The notes beneath the pieces are model-generated. The model was not told where the DNA came from. It saw only the letters and a list, made by a program, of their open reading frames with translations, and made no database searches. This document shows positions 17,286-27,300 of a stretch of DNA of 64,000 nt, piece after piece; positions within the stretch are counted from its first letter, which is position 1, and each line of letters starts with the position of its first letter. The DNA is taken from the NCBI RefSeq assembly GCF_001885735.1, contig NZ_JXKG01000001.1:248001-312000 (forward strand), read 5' to 3'. The stretch comes from Enterococcus canintestini (GTDB lineage: Bacteria; Bacillota; Bacilli; Lactobacillales; Enterococcaceae). The position numbers and the translations under genes were made by a program.

Positions 17286-17368
17286 AAAAAAACTGTCATA
17301 AGCTTTGTGAAGTGCCCCCAAAAAATTTTAACTTTTGGGGGTCTTTTTATTGTGTGGCAGTTTTTTTG
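17286..17368 (+). terminator. Nested double terminator after asnS
   Basis: An inner stem CCCCCAAAA / TTTTGGGGG (17315-17323 with 17333-17341) is followed by TCTTTTT. An outer stem pairs the A-rich AAAAACTGTCA just after asnS with TGGCAGTTTTT near 17355-17365. The outer arms make the structure able to end transcription in both directions. Confidence 0.85.
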
Positions 17369-17418
17369 CCCTTTTTTAATCGAACTTTAGTTAAAAGTTA
17401 TTATTTTATTTCATTTTT

Positions 17419-17454
17419 TTGAACTAGCTCTAAAATTGGTATATATGTATATAC
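17419..17454 (+). promoter_or_regulatory. Promoter with palindrome over the -10, upstream of the 76-residue gene
   Basis: TTGAAC (17419-17424), a 17-bp spacer and TATATG. A 7-bp-arm inverted repeat, GTATATATGTATATAC (17439-17454), covers the -10. A second palindrome, TAACTT-GATT-AAGTTA, lies at 17484-17499. Both look like operator sites. Confidence 0.5.
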
Positions 17455-17552
17455 AAGTTAAAATAATTGATTTAAAGCGAAATTAACTTGATTAAGTTAT
17501 AAAAGGTATGTTATCATGAATGCAACGCAAGAAAAGAAAAGGGGTTATAAAA

Positions 17553-17783
17553 GTGATAACAGAAAAATCAATTTTGTTAGGAAAACAGTATATGGTCCAA
17601 CCGAAAGGATTTCATCGTGCCATTTTGGCAACCGCTGCAAAAGTAGTCAATGACGGTATTATCTTTAAAGTCGACTTTTGTGAGCTTTGCGATCGCGATA
17701 AAGTATCACAAGACAATCCCTATGTAACAGCTACAAGTTACGATATTAAACGTGCTGTAGGCGAAAATTGTTTCTTTAGTTAA
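17553..17783 (+). CDS. Small protein with CxxC motif, function unknown
   Basis: A 76-residue soluble protein. The GTG at 17553 is preferred over an upstream ATG at 17520 because AAAGGGG lies 9 bp before it. The middle contains FCELCDRDK, a lone Cys-x2-Cys pair; a further Cys occurs in the C-terminal ENCFFS. The pair could bind a metal in a dimer or act in redox chemistry, but a full zinc site is not visible. It is monocistronic, with its own promoter and terminator and palindromes that suggest regulation. I do not recognise the family. Confidence 0.7.
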   Translation: MITEKSILLGKQYMVQPKGFHRAILATAAKVVNDGIIFKVDFCELCDRDKVSQDNPYVTATSYDIKRAVGENCFFS

Positions 17784-17797
17784 TTTGAATATTTGCC

Positions 17798-17831
17798 AAT
17801 GTCGTAGTCTATTAGACTGCGACATTTTTTT
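17798..17831 (+). terminator. Terminator after the CxxC-protein gene
   Basis: Stem ATGTCGTAGTCT / AGACTGCGACAT with one mismatch and a 3-nt loop, followed by seven Ts. Confidence 0.9.
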
Positions 17832-17914
17832 GTTATAAAGTAATTAATATAAAAGAATGAAAGAGAAAATTAGGCTAAATACATAATCTTAATATGACAG
17901 TTTGTTTACAATTA

Positions 17915-17943
17915 TTTTCAATCATTGGCTTTTCATGTACAAT
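17915..17943 (+). promoter_or_regulatory. Probable promoter of the teichoic acid cluster
   Basis: TTTTCA and TACAAT separated by 17 bp, about 26 bp upstream of the tagB start. It is the only candidate promoter between the previous terminator and tagB. Confidence 0.5.
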
Positions 17944-17969
17944 AGACCATAGTGTAAAAAGGAGTAAAT

Positions 17970-19109
17970 ATGAAAAAAGTCAGTACGGCAGTAAAAAATA
18001 GTTATCTAAAATTAATCCATCTACTAAGTCAACGCCCAGTGCAAAAAAAGAAAGTTGTGTTTTTACTGAGTTTTCCAACAACTAGTAATATCATACTTGA
18101 TCATCTTGCGCCGCATTTTAAACATGAGTTAGTGATTGGCTATACTGCTAATAGTGAACAGGTCGCCCAATCTTATCAAAGATTCGGCTGTAATACTTAT
18201 TCTCTAGCTGCAAAAAAGATTTTTAGTAGTAACATTGTCGCATTAACAAAAAATGCGGATGTGGTGTTATGCGATAACTATTTTGCTTTTTTAGCAGGAA
18301 TTCAATTTTCTAATAGAACGGCGGTAGTGCAATTGTGGCATGCAGCTGGTGCAGCTAAGTCTTTTGGTCTAGAAGCAAACTACGCAAAAGCGCAAAGTAA
18401 TGCCGATAAAGAACGCTATCAAGCGGTTTATAATCGTTTTACTCATTATGTTATTGGTTCCAAAAAAATGAAGACTATTTTTGAAGATAGTTATCACGCA
18501 AAAAAAGCAGAATTTTTGCCGTTTGGTTATTTACCAACCGATATTTATTTTGACAGTGAGTTAAAAAGACAAAATAAAAAACAATTTATTGCCAAATTTG
18601 GTACTAAAAAGACATTGCTTTATGCACCAACTTATCGTGAAAGCTATGAAACACCCCTTTTAGATTTTACTAGCTTGCGTCAAAAATTAGGTACTGAATG
18701 GCAATTACTTGCTCAAGCGCATCCCCATGATAAAATCTTACAAGCAAAACTAGCTGCTCATGAAGATGTAATAACCAGTTTTGATTCACTTTCATTACCG
18801 GCTTTGTTGCAAAATGTTGATTGTTTAATATCAGATTATTCTTCTGTTCCTTTTGAATATGCGCTGGCTAATCCAGGGGGAAAATTGCTTTATTATTGTC
18901 CGGATTTTAATCAGTATAATGAAACAGTAGGCTTACAGCAAAATTTTGGTGAAAGTTTACAAAAAGTCATTGTGACAAAAGAAACAGAATTAGTGGAGAG
19001 GATTTTAGATTATCCTTATAAAAATTTAGTGGATTTCAATCATATGTGGAATACATATAATACTGGGAATGCCCACAAACAATTGATAGGATGGATTGAA
19101 AATAGATGA
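17970..19109 (+). CDS. tagB: TagB-like CDP-glycerol:lipid glycerophosphotransferase (teichoic acid primase)
   Basis: A 379-residue, peripherally membrane-bound GT-B enzyme, the size of Bacillus TagB. It adds the first glycerol phosphate to the ManNAc-GlcNAc-PP-undecaprenol made by TagA. Visible motifs are WHAAGAAK, YAPTYRES, AHPHD and SDYSSVPFEYAL, which match the CDP-glycerol and phosphate-binding residues of the family. The stop overlaps the tagA start by four bases (ATGA). The closely spaced TagB-TagA pair supports primase over polymerase, as does the short length without the extra N-terminal region of TagF. Confidence 0.88.
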   Translation: MKKVSTAVKNSYLKLIHLLSQRPVQKKKVVFLLSFPTTSNIILDHLAPHFKHELVIGYTANSEQVAQSYQRFGCNTYSLAAKKIFSSNIVALTKNADVVLCDNYFAFLAGIQFSNRTAVVQLWHAAGAAKSFGLEANYAKAQSNADKERYQAVYNRFTHYVIGSKKMKTIFEDSYHAKKAEFLPFGYLPTDIYFDSELKRQNKKQFIAKFGTKKTLLYAPTYRESYETPLLDFTSLRQKLGTEWQLLAQAHPHDKILQAKLAAHEDVITSFDSLSLPALLQNVDCLISDYSSVPFEYALANPGGKLLYYCPDFNQYNETVGLQQNFGESLQKVIVTKETELVERILDYPYKNLVDFNHMWNTYNTGNAHKQLIGWIENR

Positions 19110-19837
19110 CGGAAATGATTCTTGGATTACCCGTTGATCAAATAACGTATGCTGCTATCTTAGACGACGTGCCGAAGTTTTTAGCCAGCAAACAAAAAAT
19201 GAGTATTATCAGCGTGAATCCTCAAATTGCATTAGAAGCAAAAAAATACCCTACTATAATACAATTAATTGAAAACAGCACCCACCGCATTCCAGACGGT
19301 ATTGGAATTGTTTTAGTCTCAAAAATTACCGGTGGCAAAATCAAAGAACGAGTTGCCGGTTTTGATTTGATGGTGGAGCTTTTAGAATATGCCAATAAAA
19401 CACAGAAAAAGTGTTTTTTTTATGGCGCTAAGCCAGAAGTATTAAACGATGCTATCAAAAATATTCAAAATGATTATCCTAATTTAAAAGTTGCTGGCAG
19501 TGTCGACGGCTACACAAAAATGACAAATCATGAAATTGTTGCCCAGATGAATGCTGTACAGCCAGATTTTGTTTTTGTGGCCTTAGGGTTTCCGCGCCAA
19601 GAACTTTGGTTGGCAGAGAACATGACAAATGTTAACGGGAGCATCTTTCAAGATGTAGGCGGAAGCTTTGATGTTTTAAGCGGCCATGTAAAGCGAGCAC
19701 CCGCTTTTTTTATTAAGACACATTTGGAGTGGCTGTATCGCTCATTAAGTAATCCCACACGAATTGGTCGCATTGTGCAACTGCCAATTTTTGTGGTAAA
19801 AAGTTTGTGGTGGAAGATGAGGAATGGAAATGATTAA
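19106..19837 (+). CDS. tagA: TagA N-acetylmannosaminyltransferase (WecG/TagA/CpsF family)
   Basis: A 243-residue GT26 enzyme. It transfers ManNAc from UDP-ManNAc to GlcNAc-PP-undecaprenol, the committed step of wall teichoic acid synthesis. The catalytic Asp64 lies in RIPDGIGIV, with VNPQIALEAKK before it and FVALGFPRQELWLAEN after it. The C-terminal basic helix (RSLSNPTRIGRI) is the membrane-docking appendage of the family. It overlaps tagB by four bases and the next gene by fourteen, so these three are translated as a unit. Confidence 0.93.
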   Translation: MTEMILGLPVDQITYAAILDDVPKFLASKQKMSIISVNPQIALEAKKYPTIIQLIENSTHRIPDGIGIVLVSKITGGKIKERVAGFDLMVELLEYANKTQKKCFFYGAKPEVLNDAIKNIQNDYPNLKVAGSVDGYTKMTNHEIVAQMNAVQPDFVFVALGFPRQELWLAENMTNVNGSIFQDVGGSFDVLSGHVKRAPAFFIKTHLEWLYRSLSNPTRIGRIVQLPIFVVKSLWWKMRNGND

Positions 19838-21008
19838 AAAAATGATAAGTCGTATTTATCGAATTTTCTTTAATTTAAATGCTAGCATATTTCCTGTTAA
19901 AAAGAAGACGGTCCTTTTTGAATCATTTAATGGGAAATTACCATCTGATAATCCATACTACATTTACTTAGAACTGAAAAAACAGCAACCAGACTGGGAT
20001 TTAGTGTGGGGGGTTAAGGGATCACTTTATGATAAAGCTAAAAAAGACTATCCCGACTTTAAGTTTATAAAACGCTTTTCGTTACAATGGTTGCTTTTTA
20101 CTCCCAGAGCACAATTTTGGGTTTTTAACGCAAGGATGCCCCATTGGTTGAAAAAAAATAAAGCGACAACTTATATTCAGACTTGGCACGGAACGCCTTT
20201 AAAAAAATTAGGTTTAGATATTGAAACTGTTGCGATGCCAGGAACGGATAGCGTAACTTATAAAAAGAATTTTATTTTAGAAACGGCACGCTGGGATTAT
20301 CTGATTGCACCAAATGAATATTCACATAAAATATTTGAGCAAGCCTTTCGTTTTAAAAATAACTTCCTTGATATTGGCTATCCACGTAACGATATTTTGG
20401 TTCAAAAAAAGTACGACGAAGAGTATAAAAATAGCTTAAAAGAAAAAATTATTGGGAAAACTAATGGTCGTGTTATTCTCTATGCGCCTACTTGGCGGGA
20501 TGATTATTTTGTCAGTAAAGGAAATTATAAATTTTTTATGCCTTTTGACTTAAGTAGGATTGTTCAAATTTTGGTAGATGAGGATACTTTAGTTATTCGA
20601 CCGCATTATTTAGTTGGAGACTCGATTGACATTAGTGGTTATGAAAAAAATGTTAAAATTTGTTTGGATGAAGATATCAATGATTTATATTTAATTAGTG
20701 ATATGATGGTTACAGATTATTCTTCTGTAATGTTTGATTACGCTATTTTAGAACGACCGATGCTGTTTTATCCTTATGATATTAAACATTACCAACACGA
20801 ATTAAGAGGGTTTTACTTCGATTACAGCGAAGTTCCTGGTCCTATAGCTGTTGATGAAGAAGAGTTTTATTTATATTTAGAACAGATTTGCAATAATTTT
20901 CCTAAAGCATTTCAGATTAAATTGAATCATTTTAATTTAAAATTTTCTGAATGGGAAAGTGGTATTGCTGCAAAAAAGGTATGTCAAATTTTAAGTGAAG
21001 AAAGCTAA
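19824..21008 (+). CDS. TagF-like CDP-glycerol glycerophosphotransferase (single domain)
   Basis: A 394-residue member of the TagF/TarF/TarL family with WHGTPLKKLGLDIE, YAPTWRDDY, IRPHY and TDYSSVMFDYAILERP. Such enzymes extend poly(glycerol phosphate) or poly(ribitol phosphate) on the linkage unit. The substrate, CDP-glycerol or CDP-ribitol, cannot be told from the sequence. A tagD gene in this window and no ribitol genes favour glycerol. Two start codons (19824 and 19830) are both close to GATGAGG. It overlaps tagA by 14 bp. It may add the first few units or the main chain, alongside the two fusions downstream. Confidence 0.85.
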   Translation: MEMIKKMISRIYRIFFNLNASIFPVKKKTVLFESFNGKLPSDNPYYIYLELKKQQPDWDLVWGVKGSLYDKAKKDYPDFKFIKRFSLQWLLFTPRAQFWVFNARMPHWLKKNKATTYIQTWHGTPLKKLGLDIETVAMPGTDSVTYKKNFILETARWDYLIAPNEYSHKIFEQAFRFKNNFLDIGYPRNDILVQKKYDEEYKNSLKEKIIGKTNGRVILYAPTWRDDYFVSKGNYKFFMPFDLSRIVQILVDEDTLVIRPHYLVGDSIDISGYEKNVKICLDEDINDLYLISDMMVTDYSSVMFDYAILERPMLFYPYDIKHYQHELRGFYFDYSEVPGPIAVDEEEFYLYLEQICNNFPKAFQIKLNHFNLKFSEWESGIAAKKVCQILSEES

Positions 21009-21034
21009 GTTTTTTTGAGAATTGGGGAATAAAA

Positions 21035-24000
21035 ATGAATTTAAAAGGTTTTATTAAACAAAGTTTTAGCGATACAGCTAGAATATTGTTAAATAAAAAA
21101 ATGCGCTTACAGTCATTGTATGCGAAGTATTATCAATATCCAATCAATGAAGAAACGGTTTTATATGAAGTAAGAGATGGAGAATCAATAGTGGATTCTC
21201 CTTTTGCGATATTTAATTACTTGATTGAGGATAATCGATTCAAAAAATTTCACCATATTTGGGTTATAAATGATGAAGAAAATCCCACAGCACAAGCTTT
21301 AATTTCTCAATTTTCTAAGCGTGTAACTTTAATTAAACGCAATTCAAAAGATTATATGTATTGGTTGGCTACGGCAAAATATTTAATAAATAATGCAACA
21401 TTTCAACCTTTTTTTTCTAAAAGAGAAGAACAGGTTTATATTAATACATGGCACGGAACGCCTTTAAAATTAATGGGATTTGATATTCCAGGTGATCCAT
21501 CGCATTCTTACAATGTTTTACGTAATTTTTTGATGGCAGATTTTATTTTGTCCCCTAATGCTCACACATCACAGATATTTTCTAAAAGCTATCATTTAGA
21601 TGGTTTATACGCTGGGAAGATTCTTGAAGGTGGTTATCCACGTATTGATACAACTTTGAACACTAGTAAAAGTGCTGTTGTAAATACTTTGAAATCGTAT
21701 GGGATAAGATTAGATGAATCTTTGCCAACTATTTTGTATACTCCTACCTGGAAGGGAACTTCTATAACAAATCCTAGTAATGATCAGGAACAAATAATTC
21801 AAGAATCTCTGTTAATGAAAAATCGTCTTTCTGGAAAATATAATTTTTTAGTAAAAGTCCATCCTTATTTATATAAAAAATTAGAAAACAATTCAAAAAT
21901 TGAAGGAATGCTTATTCCCGATTCAATGGATGCAAATTTTTTAATGGCTGGAATTGATTTATTGATTACGGATTATTCAAGTATTTTTTTTGATTATCTT
22001 GTGACTGATCAACCCGTAATTTTTTATGCTTGGGATCGAGATCTTTATCAAAATCAAAGAGGTATGTACTTATCAGAAGATGAATTGCCCGGTCCAATTG
22101 TCGAAAACGTAGAAGACTTATTAATAACAATCGAAAATTTATTTGAATTATCTAGTGAATATCGTGATGTGTATAATTCATTTAAAACTAAATTTACTTC
22201 TTACGACAACGGTCACACAACTGAAAGATACGTAAATCGTATTTTCTTTAATCAAACTATTGAGGAGATAAATGAAATTTCTTTAATTAACCATAAAGTG
22301 AAATTATTAATTTATCCTGGTCGTTTGAAAAAAAATGGTATTACCTCTAGTTTTATGAACTTACTTCAAAATATCGATTTTGAACAATACGATATTTCAA
22401 TTCTTTTAGGTAAAAACCTTTCTGATGAAGAAAAAAGTATGATTGTAGATATACCTAATCAAGTACGATTATTATTTGCGCCTGGTGGAAAGTTGTATAA
22501 AAAAATTGATTATTTTAAAGATGATTTTTTTAAATCATTTGGTAATGCTAAATTTTTTAAAAATCTATATCCCAAAACTCCTTATTATAGAGACGCGCGA
22601 AGAATAACTGGTGGAGTTTTATTTGATGTTGCAATTGATTTTAGTGGTTATAGCTTTTATTGGGCCAAGATAATATGTGGCGTACCTGCTTTAAAAAGAA
22701 TCATTTATCAACACAATGATTTATTGAGTGAATCAGAAAAAATTATTGATGGGAAAAAAGTGCATAAGAACAACCTTTCTCAAATTTTTTTACTTTACCG
22801 GTATTTTGATCGGATTTTGAGTGTATCGAAAGAAACAATGGAATTAAATGGGAAAAAATTATTTAGATATGTTAAGCCAGCACAGTTAGGATATGCTAAT
22901 AATTTGTTAAATATTGATAAAATTCTAAGTACGAATCAGACTGATAAAAGTAGAAATGAAGTTTCTTTTAATACGTTAGATTTTAGAAGATATACAGCAG
23001 AAATCGAAGATACTGGAGATTACTTGGTCGCTAAAGACTTAAATAATCTTATTAAACATAAATTTAATAAAATAAAGGTTGTTGGTTGTAGCAAAGTGTA
23101 TGTTTTAGCAACTACGATTTTCCAAGAAAAACAGTATGCTAAAGTTACTATTAATGGTGTATATGTTGGATGGGTTGATTCAGAAATTTTAAATGTTAAA
23201 ACAAAATCAGATACCAAAGTTAAGCGAGTATGCTTACTAGCTACAATCTCTAAAAGTAATGATGGCTATATTTATTTTAAGCCAAAGGAAAATAGTAAAA
23301 TTGTATCTCCTTTGAAGTACTTAGAAAAGACGTATGTGGGTGTAAATAAAATTGCTACAACAGAATTGGGAATTTATTATCTTATTCAAACCTATGCTGG
23401 AGAGATCGGATGGGTAGAACAAAAATATGTGACCAATATCCATAATATGCGTAAATTTTCCCTTTTAAGACAATTGATACTTAATAAAAATAAAGTTTTA
23501 GTCTCACAAGAGTTTGATGAGAAGTTAAGGGAGGCCATTGTCGTTACAAAACCTAAAATTATTTTATCGGATAACGAACAAATAATTCCACGGTGCCTTC
23601 TTAAAATCAATTTAAGTGATAGTATTGGAAATAAGATTATGCTTACCAAGAGAATCGTAGTTGAAGGAAATGAATTGTTCCTAACTAATCTTCACTCTCG
23701 GCCATTGTGGATATCTTCTGATGCAGTAGAAGTAATAAGAGATGTTTCAGTACACAGTACAAATGAAGACAAAAATAAAGGTTATTTGACAGATATAAAT
23801 GGTGGGATAGTTCCTAACATTAACTCGGATAATTTTAATATTGTTACTATGGGAAGGTTATCACCTGAAAAAAACCAGATAAATCTGATAAAGGCATTTA
23901 AACAGTTAACAAATGAGTATAAAAAGCTTAAATTGTTTATACTTGGAGATGGAAACTTAAAAAATGAAATACAAGAGTTAATTGCTGAATTAAATCTCGA

Positions 24001-24328
24001 AAATTCAGTTTACCTATTAGGACATAAAAAAAATCCTTTTTCAATTATGAAGGAGTGTAATTTATTTGTTTTACCATCTATTTATGAAGGTCAACCTATG
24101 GTTCTGTTAGAAGCTTTAACTTTAGGTATGAATGTTATAGCTACTGATATTCCGGCGAATCGATCGGTGTTAAAAAATAATTATGGAGAATATATTCGCG
24201 GTACGGATGTTTCATCACTTGTTATGGGAATTAAATCCTATTTAGATTACAAGATAACTTATGATAAATTTGATCCTTATGCTTATAATCGTGATGCGCT
24301 GGAGATGTTTTATAAAAATTTGAAATAA
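21035..24328 (+). CDS. TagF-like transferase fused to a GT4 glycosyltransferase with GW/SH3-like inserts
   Basis: A 1097-residue multidomain protein. Residues 1-385 are a CDP-glycerol glycerophosphotransferase domain (WHGTPLKLMGFDI, YTPTWKGTS, TDYSSIFFDYLV). Residues about 405-625 look like the N-terminal Rossmann lobe of a GT4 enzyme (KLLIYPGRLKKNGITSSFMN, IDFSGYSFYWAK). Residues about 650-905 hold three modules of GW/SH3 type, with cores INGVYVGWVDSEI near 705, YAGEIGWVEQKYV near 790 and SRPLWISSDAVEV near 890. Residues about 925-1097 are the C-terminal GT4 lobe (MGRLSPEKNQ, EGQPMVLLEAL). No signal peptide or membrane span is seen, so it should be cytoplasmic. The DNA is very AT-rich. It probably builds and sugar-decorates a teichoic-acid-like polymer. 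Confidence 0.82.
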   Translation: MNLKGFIKQSFSDTARILLNKKMRLQSLYAKYYQYPINEETVLYEVRDGESIVDSPFAIFNYLIEDNRFKKFHHIWVINDEENPTAQALISQFSKRVTLIKRNSKDYMYWLATAKYLINNATFQPFFSKREEQVYINTWHGTPLKLMGFDIPGDPSHSYNVLRNFLMADFILSPNAHTSQIFSKSYHLDGLYAGKILEGGYPRIDTTLNTSKSAVVNTLKSYGIRLDESLPTILYTPTWKGTSITNPSNDQEQIIQESLLMKNRLSGKYNFLVKVHPYLYKKLENNSKIEGMLIPDSMDANFLMAGIDLLITDYSSIFFDYLVTDQPVIFYAWDRDLYQNQRGMYLSEDELPGPIVENVEDLLITIENLFELSSEYRDVYNSFKTKFTSYDNGHTTERYVNRIFFNQTIEEINEISLINHKVKLLIYPGRLKKNGITSSFMNLLQNIDFEQYDISILLGKNLSDEEKSMIVDIPNQVRLLFAPGGKLYKKIDYFKDDFFKSFGNAKFFKNLYPKTPYYRDARRITGGVLFDVAIDFSGYSFYWAKIICGVPALKRIIYQHNDLLSESEKIIDGKKVHKNNLSQIFLLYRYFDRILSVSKETMELNGKKLFRYVKPAQLGYANNLLNIDKILSTNQTDKSRNEVSFNTLDFRRYTAEIEDTGDYLVAKDLNNLIKHKFNKIKVVGCSKVYVLATTIFQEKQYAKVTINGVYVGWVDSEILNVKTKSDTKVKRVCLLATISKSNDGYIYFKPKENSKIVSPLKYLEKTYVGVNKIATTELGIYYLIQTYAGEIGWVEQKYVTNIHNMRKFSLLRQLILNKNKVLVSQEFDEKLREAIVVTKPKIILSDNEQIIPRCLLKINLSDSIGNKIMLTKRIVVEGNELFLTNLHSRPLWISSDAVEVIRDVSVHSTNEDKNKGYLTDINGGIVPNINSDNFNIVTMGRLSPEKNQINLIKAFKQLTNEYKKLKLFILGDGNLKNEIQELIAELNLENSVYLLGHKKNPFSIMKECNLFVLPSIYEGQPMVLLEALTLGMNVIATDIPANRSVLKNNYGEYIRGTDVSSLVMGIKSYLDYKITYDKFDPYAYNRDALEMFYKNLK

Positions 24329-24355
24329 GTAATTATCATTGAAGGGTGAAAATGA

Positions 24356-27300
24356 ATGAAATTAAAGAATATATTTAACAAAAATCAGAACTTGTCTGCA
24401 CAATTGTCTACTTGGTTTGCTGAAGATTATGAAAATGAGAAAATTGATGATAATCTGGTTTTTTATGAAAGCCGTGATGGACAAAGTGCAATTGACTCTC
24501 CGGCAGCAATTTTTAAATCTTTGATAACTAATCCAGAATTCAAACATTTTAATCATGTTTGGTGTAAAACGGATTTAGTTGATGAAAGTTCGCTTGATGA
24601 ATTATTTCATTTACCAAATGTAAAATTTGTTGAAAGAAATTCTCGAGAATATGTAAAAGTTTTATCTTCTGCAAAATATTTAATCAATAATGCCACCTTC
24701 CAGTCTTTTTTTATTCCAAAAAAGGAACAAGTTTGTATTAATACATGGCATGGTACACCGTTAAAAAAAATGGGTTACGACATTCAAGAAGGAAACCCAG
24801 CAGGACTTCAAAATGTTGTTCGAAATTTTTTGTTTTCTGACTACCTACTTAGTCCTAATTCACACACTACAAAAATGTATACAGAAAGCTTCAAACTGGA
24901 TGATATTTTTACCGGTCAAATACTAGAGTTTGGTTACCCAAGAATTGATTTTACTTTAAATACAAAACCTGAAGAAAGTTTAAAGTCTTTAATTAATGTG
25001 GGTTTAAATATTGATGTTAAAAAACAAACAGTATTGTATTGTCCCACTTGGAAAGGAAATTCTATTTCAAAACCAACAGATTCAATTGAACAAATAATTG
25101 CGGAAAGTGAATTGCTAAGGAAAAATATCGGTAAAACATATAATGTTTTAATTAAAGTCCATCCTTATTTATATAAAAGAGCAAGGGAGTATCCAGAGTT
25201 AGTCTACTATTTAGTGCCAGATGAATTTGATCCTAATTTTATCATGGCGGGTATAGATGTCTTGCTAACAGATTATTCAAGTATTTTCTTTGATTTTCTT
25301 GTAACGAATAAACCTATCCTTTTTTATTGTTGGGATAAAGATATGTACAGTAGTGAGCGAGGACTTTATTTTGAAGAAGATATGTTTCCCGGTCCAGTAT
25401 TAGAAACGATGGATGAGGTAATTACAGCTTTTGATCGTTTGACGGATATTTCTAAAACCTATAAGGAAAAGTACCAAAAAGCAAAAGAGCAATTTTGCCC
25501 TTATGATGATGGGAAGGTAACAGAAGCTGTTGTGGACTATATATTTAAAGGAAATCTTAGAGAAAATAAAAAGATAATTCGTTGTGATTCAGAAAAGAAA
25601 AAGCTTCTTTTTTATGTTGGCGGGATGAATAATAATGGTATAACTAGCAGTTTAATAAATTTACTAAAAAATATTGATTATAATAATTATGATGTTACGT
25701 GTTTTTCTGGATACCCAAAAAAGAAAGCCCAAATTGATAATATTCTATCAGTCCCTAAAGAATGTCGTTTTATTTATAAACCTGGATATGCAATTTTGAC
25801 TAAAGATGAAAACAGTATGATTAACAAATTGTTTGCTTCAAAGCATTTGGAAAAAGTTACAACGGATTCTTTTCCATGGAAAGCGTTTGAGCGTGAATCT
25901 AGAAGGATTTTTGCAAATTTACATTTTGATGTAGCGATTGACTTTAGCGGGTATAGTCATTATTGGGCAAAGTATATTGCAGCTAGTGATGCTGATAAAA
26001 AACTTTGTTATATGCATAGTGATATGGTTGCAGACAGGGATAGAGAAGTTAATGGAGTTAAGATTCATTTTAAACCCCTATCACTAATATTTACGATGTA
26101 TGATAAGTTTGATCAATTGGTAACAGTTTCTCCTGTTATGGAACAAATTAATGCAGATAAACTTAAACATTATATCGCTCCAGAGAAAATTACGAACGTT
26201 CTAAATAGTTTAGATTTGAATAAACTTTTTGATGCACCAGTTCGGATTGACAGTACTGATATACAATTAGAAATGATGAAATTTGCTATCACTCCGCACA
26301 ATAATAATTATAAAGTATATTCCAAATATGATTCTAATGAATTTAAAATGGTTACTTCAAGTGTGGCCGATAAAATTAGAACAATCGCATATTATGAAAA
26401 TGAAGAAGAAAATATAAAACGTTATAAGATCTTAATAAACGATATTTATTCAGGCTGGAGTGATATCGAGGAATTTGATAAAAAATATCCAATGATAGAA
26501 ACAAAAAAAGACGTCAATTTATATGGTTATATTCGACCAAAAAGTAAAGCAATAGTATGGATTGATTTACCCATTGAAGAGGATGCGAGAAAAGTTAGTG
26601 ATGCAAAAAACTATCGTTATTTACTTGCTTATTTGAATGCAAAAGTTACTCTTTCAGATGGTTCTATATACTATCAAATGATAATTAATAATGAAACAAT
26701 TGGCTGGATCAATGAATCTGCGCTAATATTTATTGAAAATGCTATAAATCTTAGAAGAATAAAAAATCGATTTACAAATCGACATAAATATTTCCAGTTA
26801 CGTGATAGAGTGCTAGAGACAATGAATGAAACAGGATTTGTTAAAATCAAGAATTTTTCTGAACAGGATGATTGGTCGCAGGCAGTACAAAATACTAAAA
26901 ATGAGATTGGTGAAAATAGTGAGACAATTTATAGATATTCTATTAAAGTGAGAACTCGTCACGGAGTTTATTATAAACTGTGGTCAGAAAGTAAACTTAT
27001 TGGTTATATAAATGAAGCTAATCTTGATTTTGTGAAGGTGTTTACTGAAATAGATAAGCAATCCTTTTTAGCAAAAGCTACTATTGTAGCTGGTAATCCA
27101 ATTGTAGAAAAATTACCGAAATATGGTATGAAAACTTTTGAAAATGACAAAAAAGTAGACTTAGTTGAAAGAATTTTTACTACTAGGGGTGTTTTTTATA
27201 GAGATTTGGAAGGCTTTTTTATGAGGGAGGAAGATATTATTATTGACGAACTATTTGGTAAAATTGACCTTACTAATCGATTTGTGTCCTTTCCTGATGC

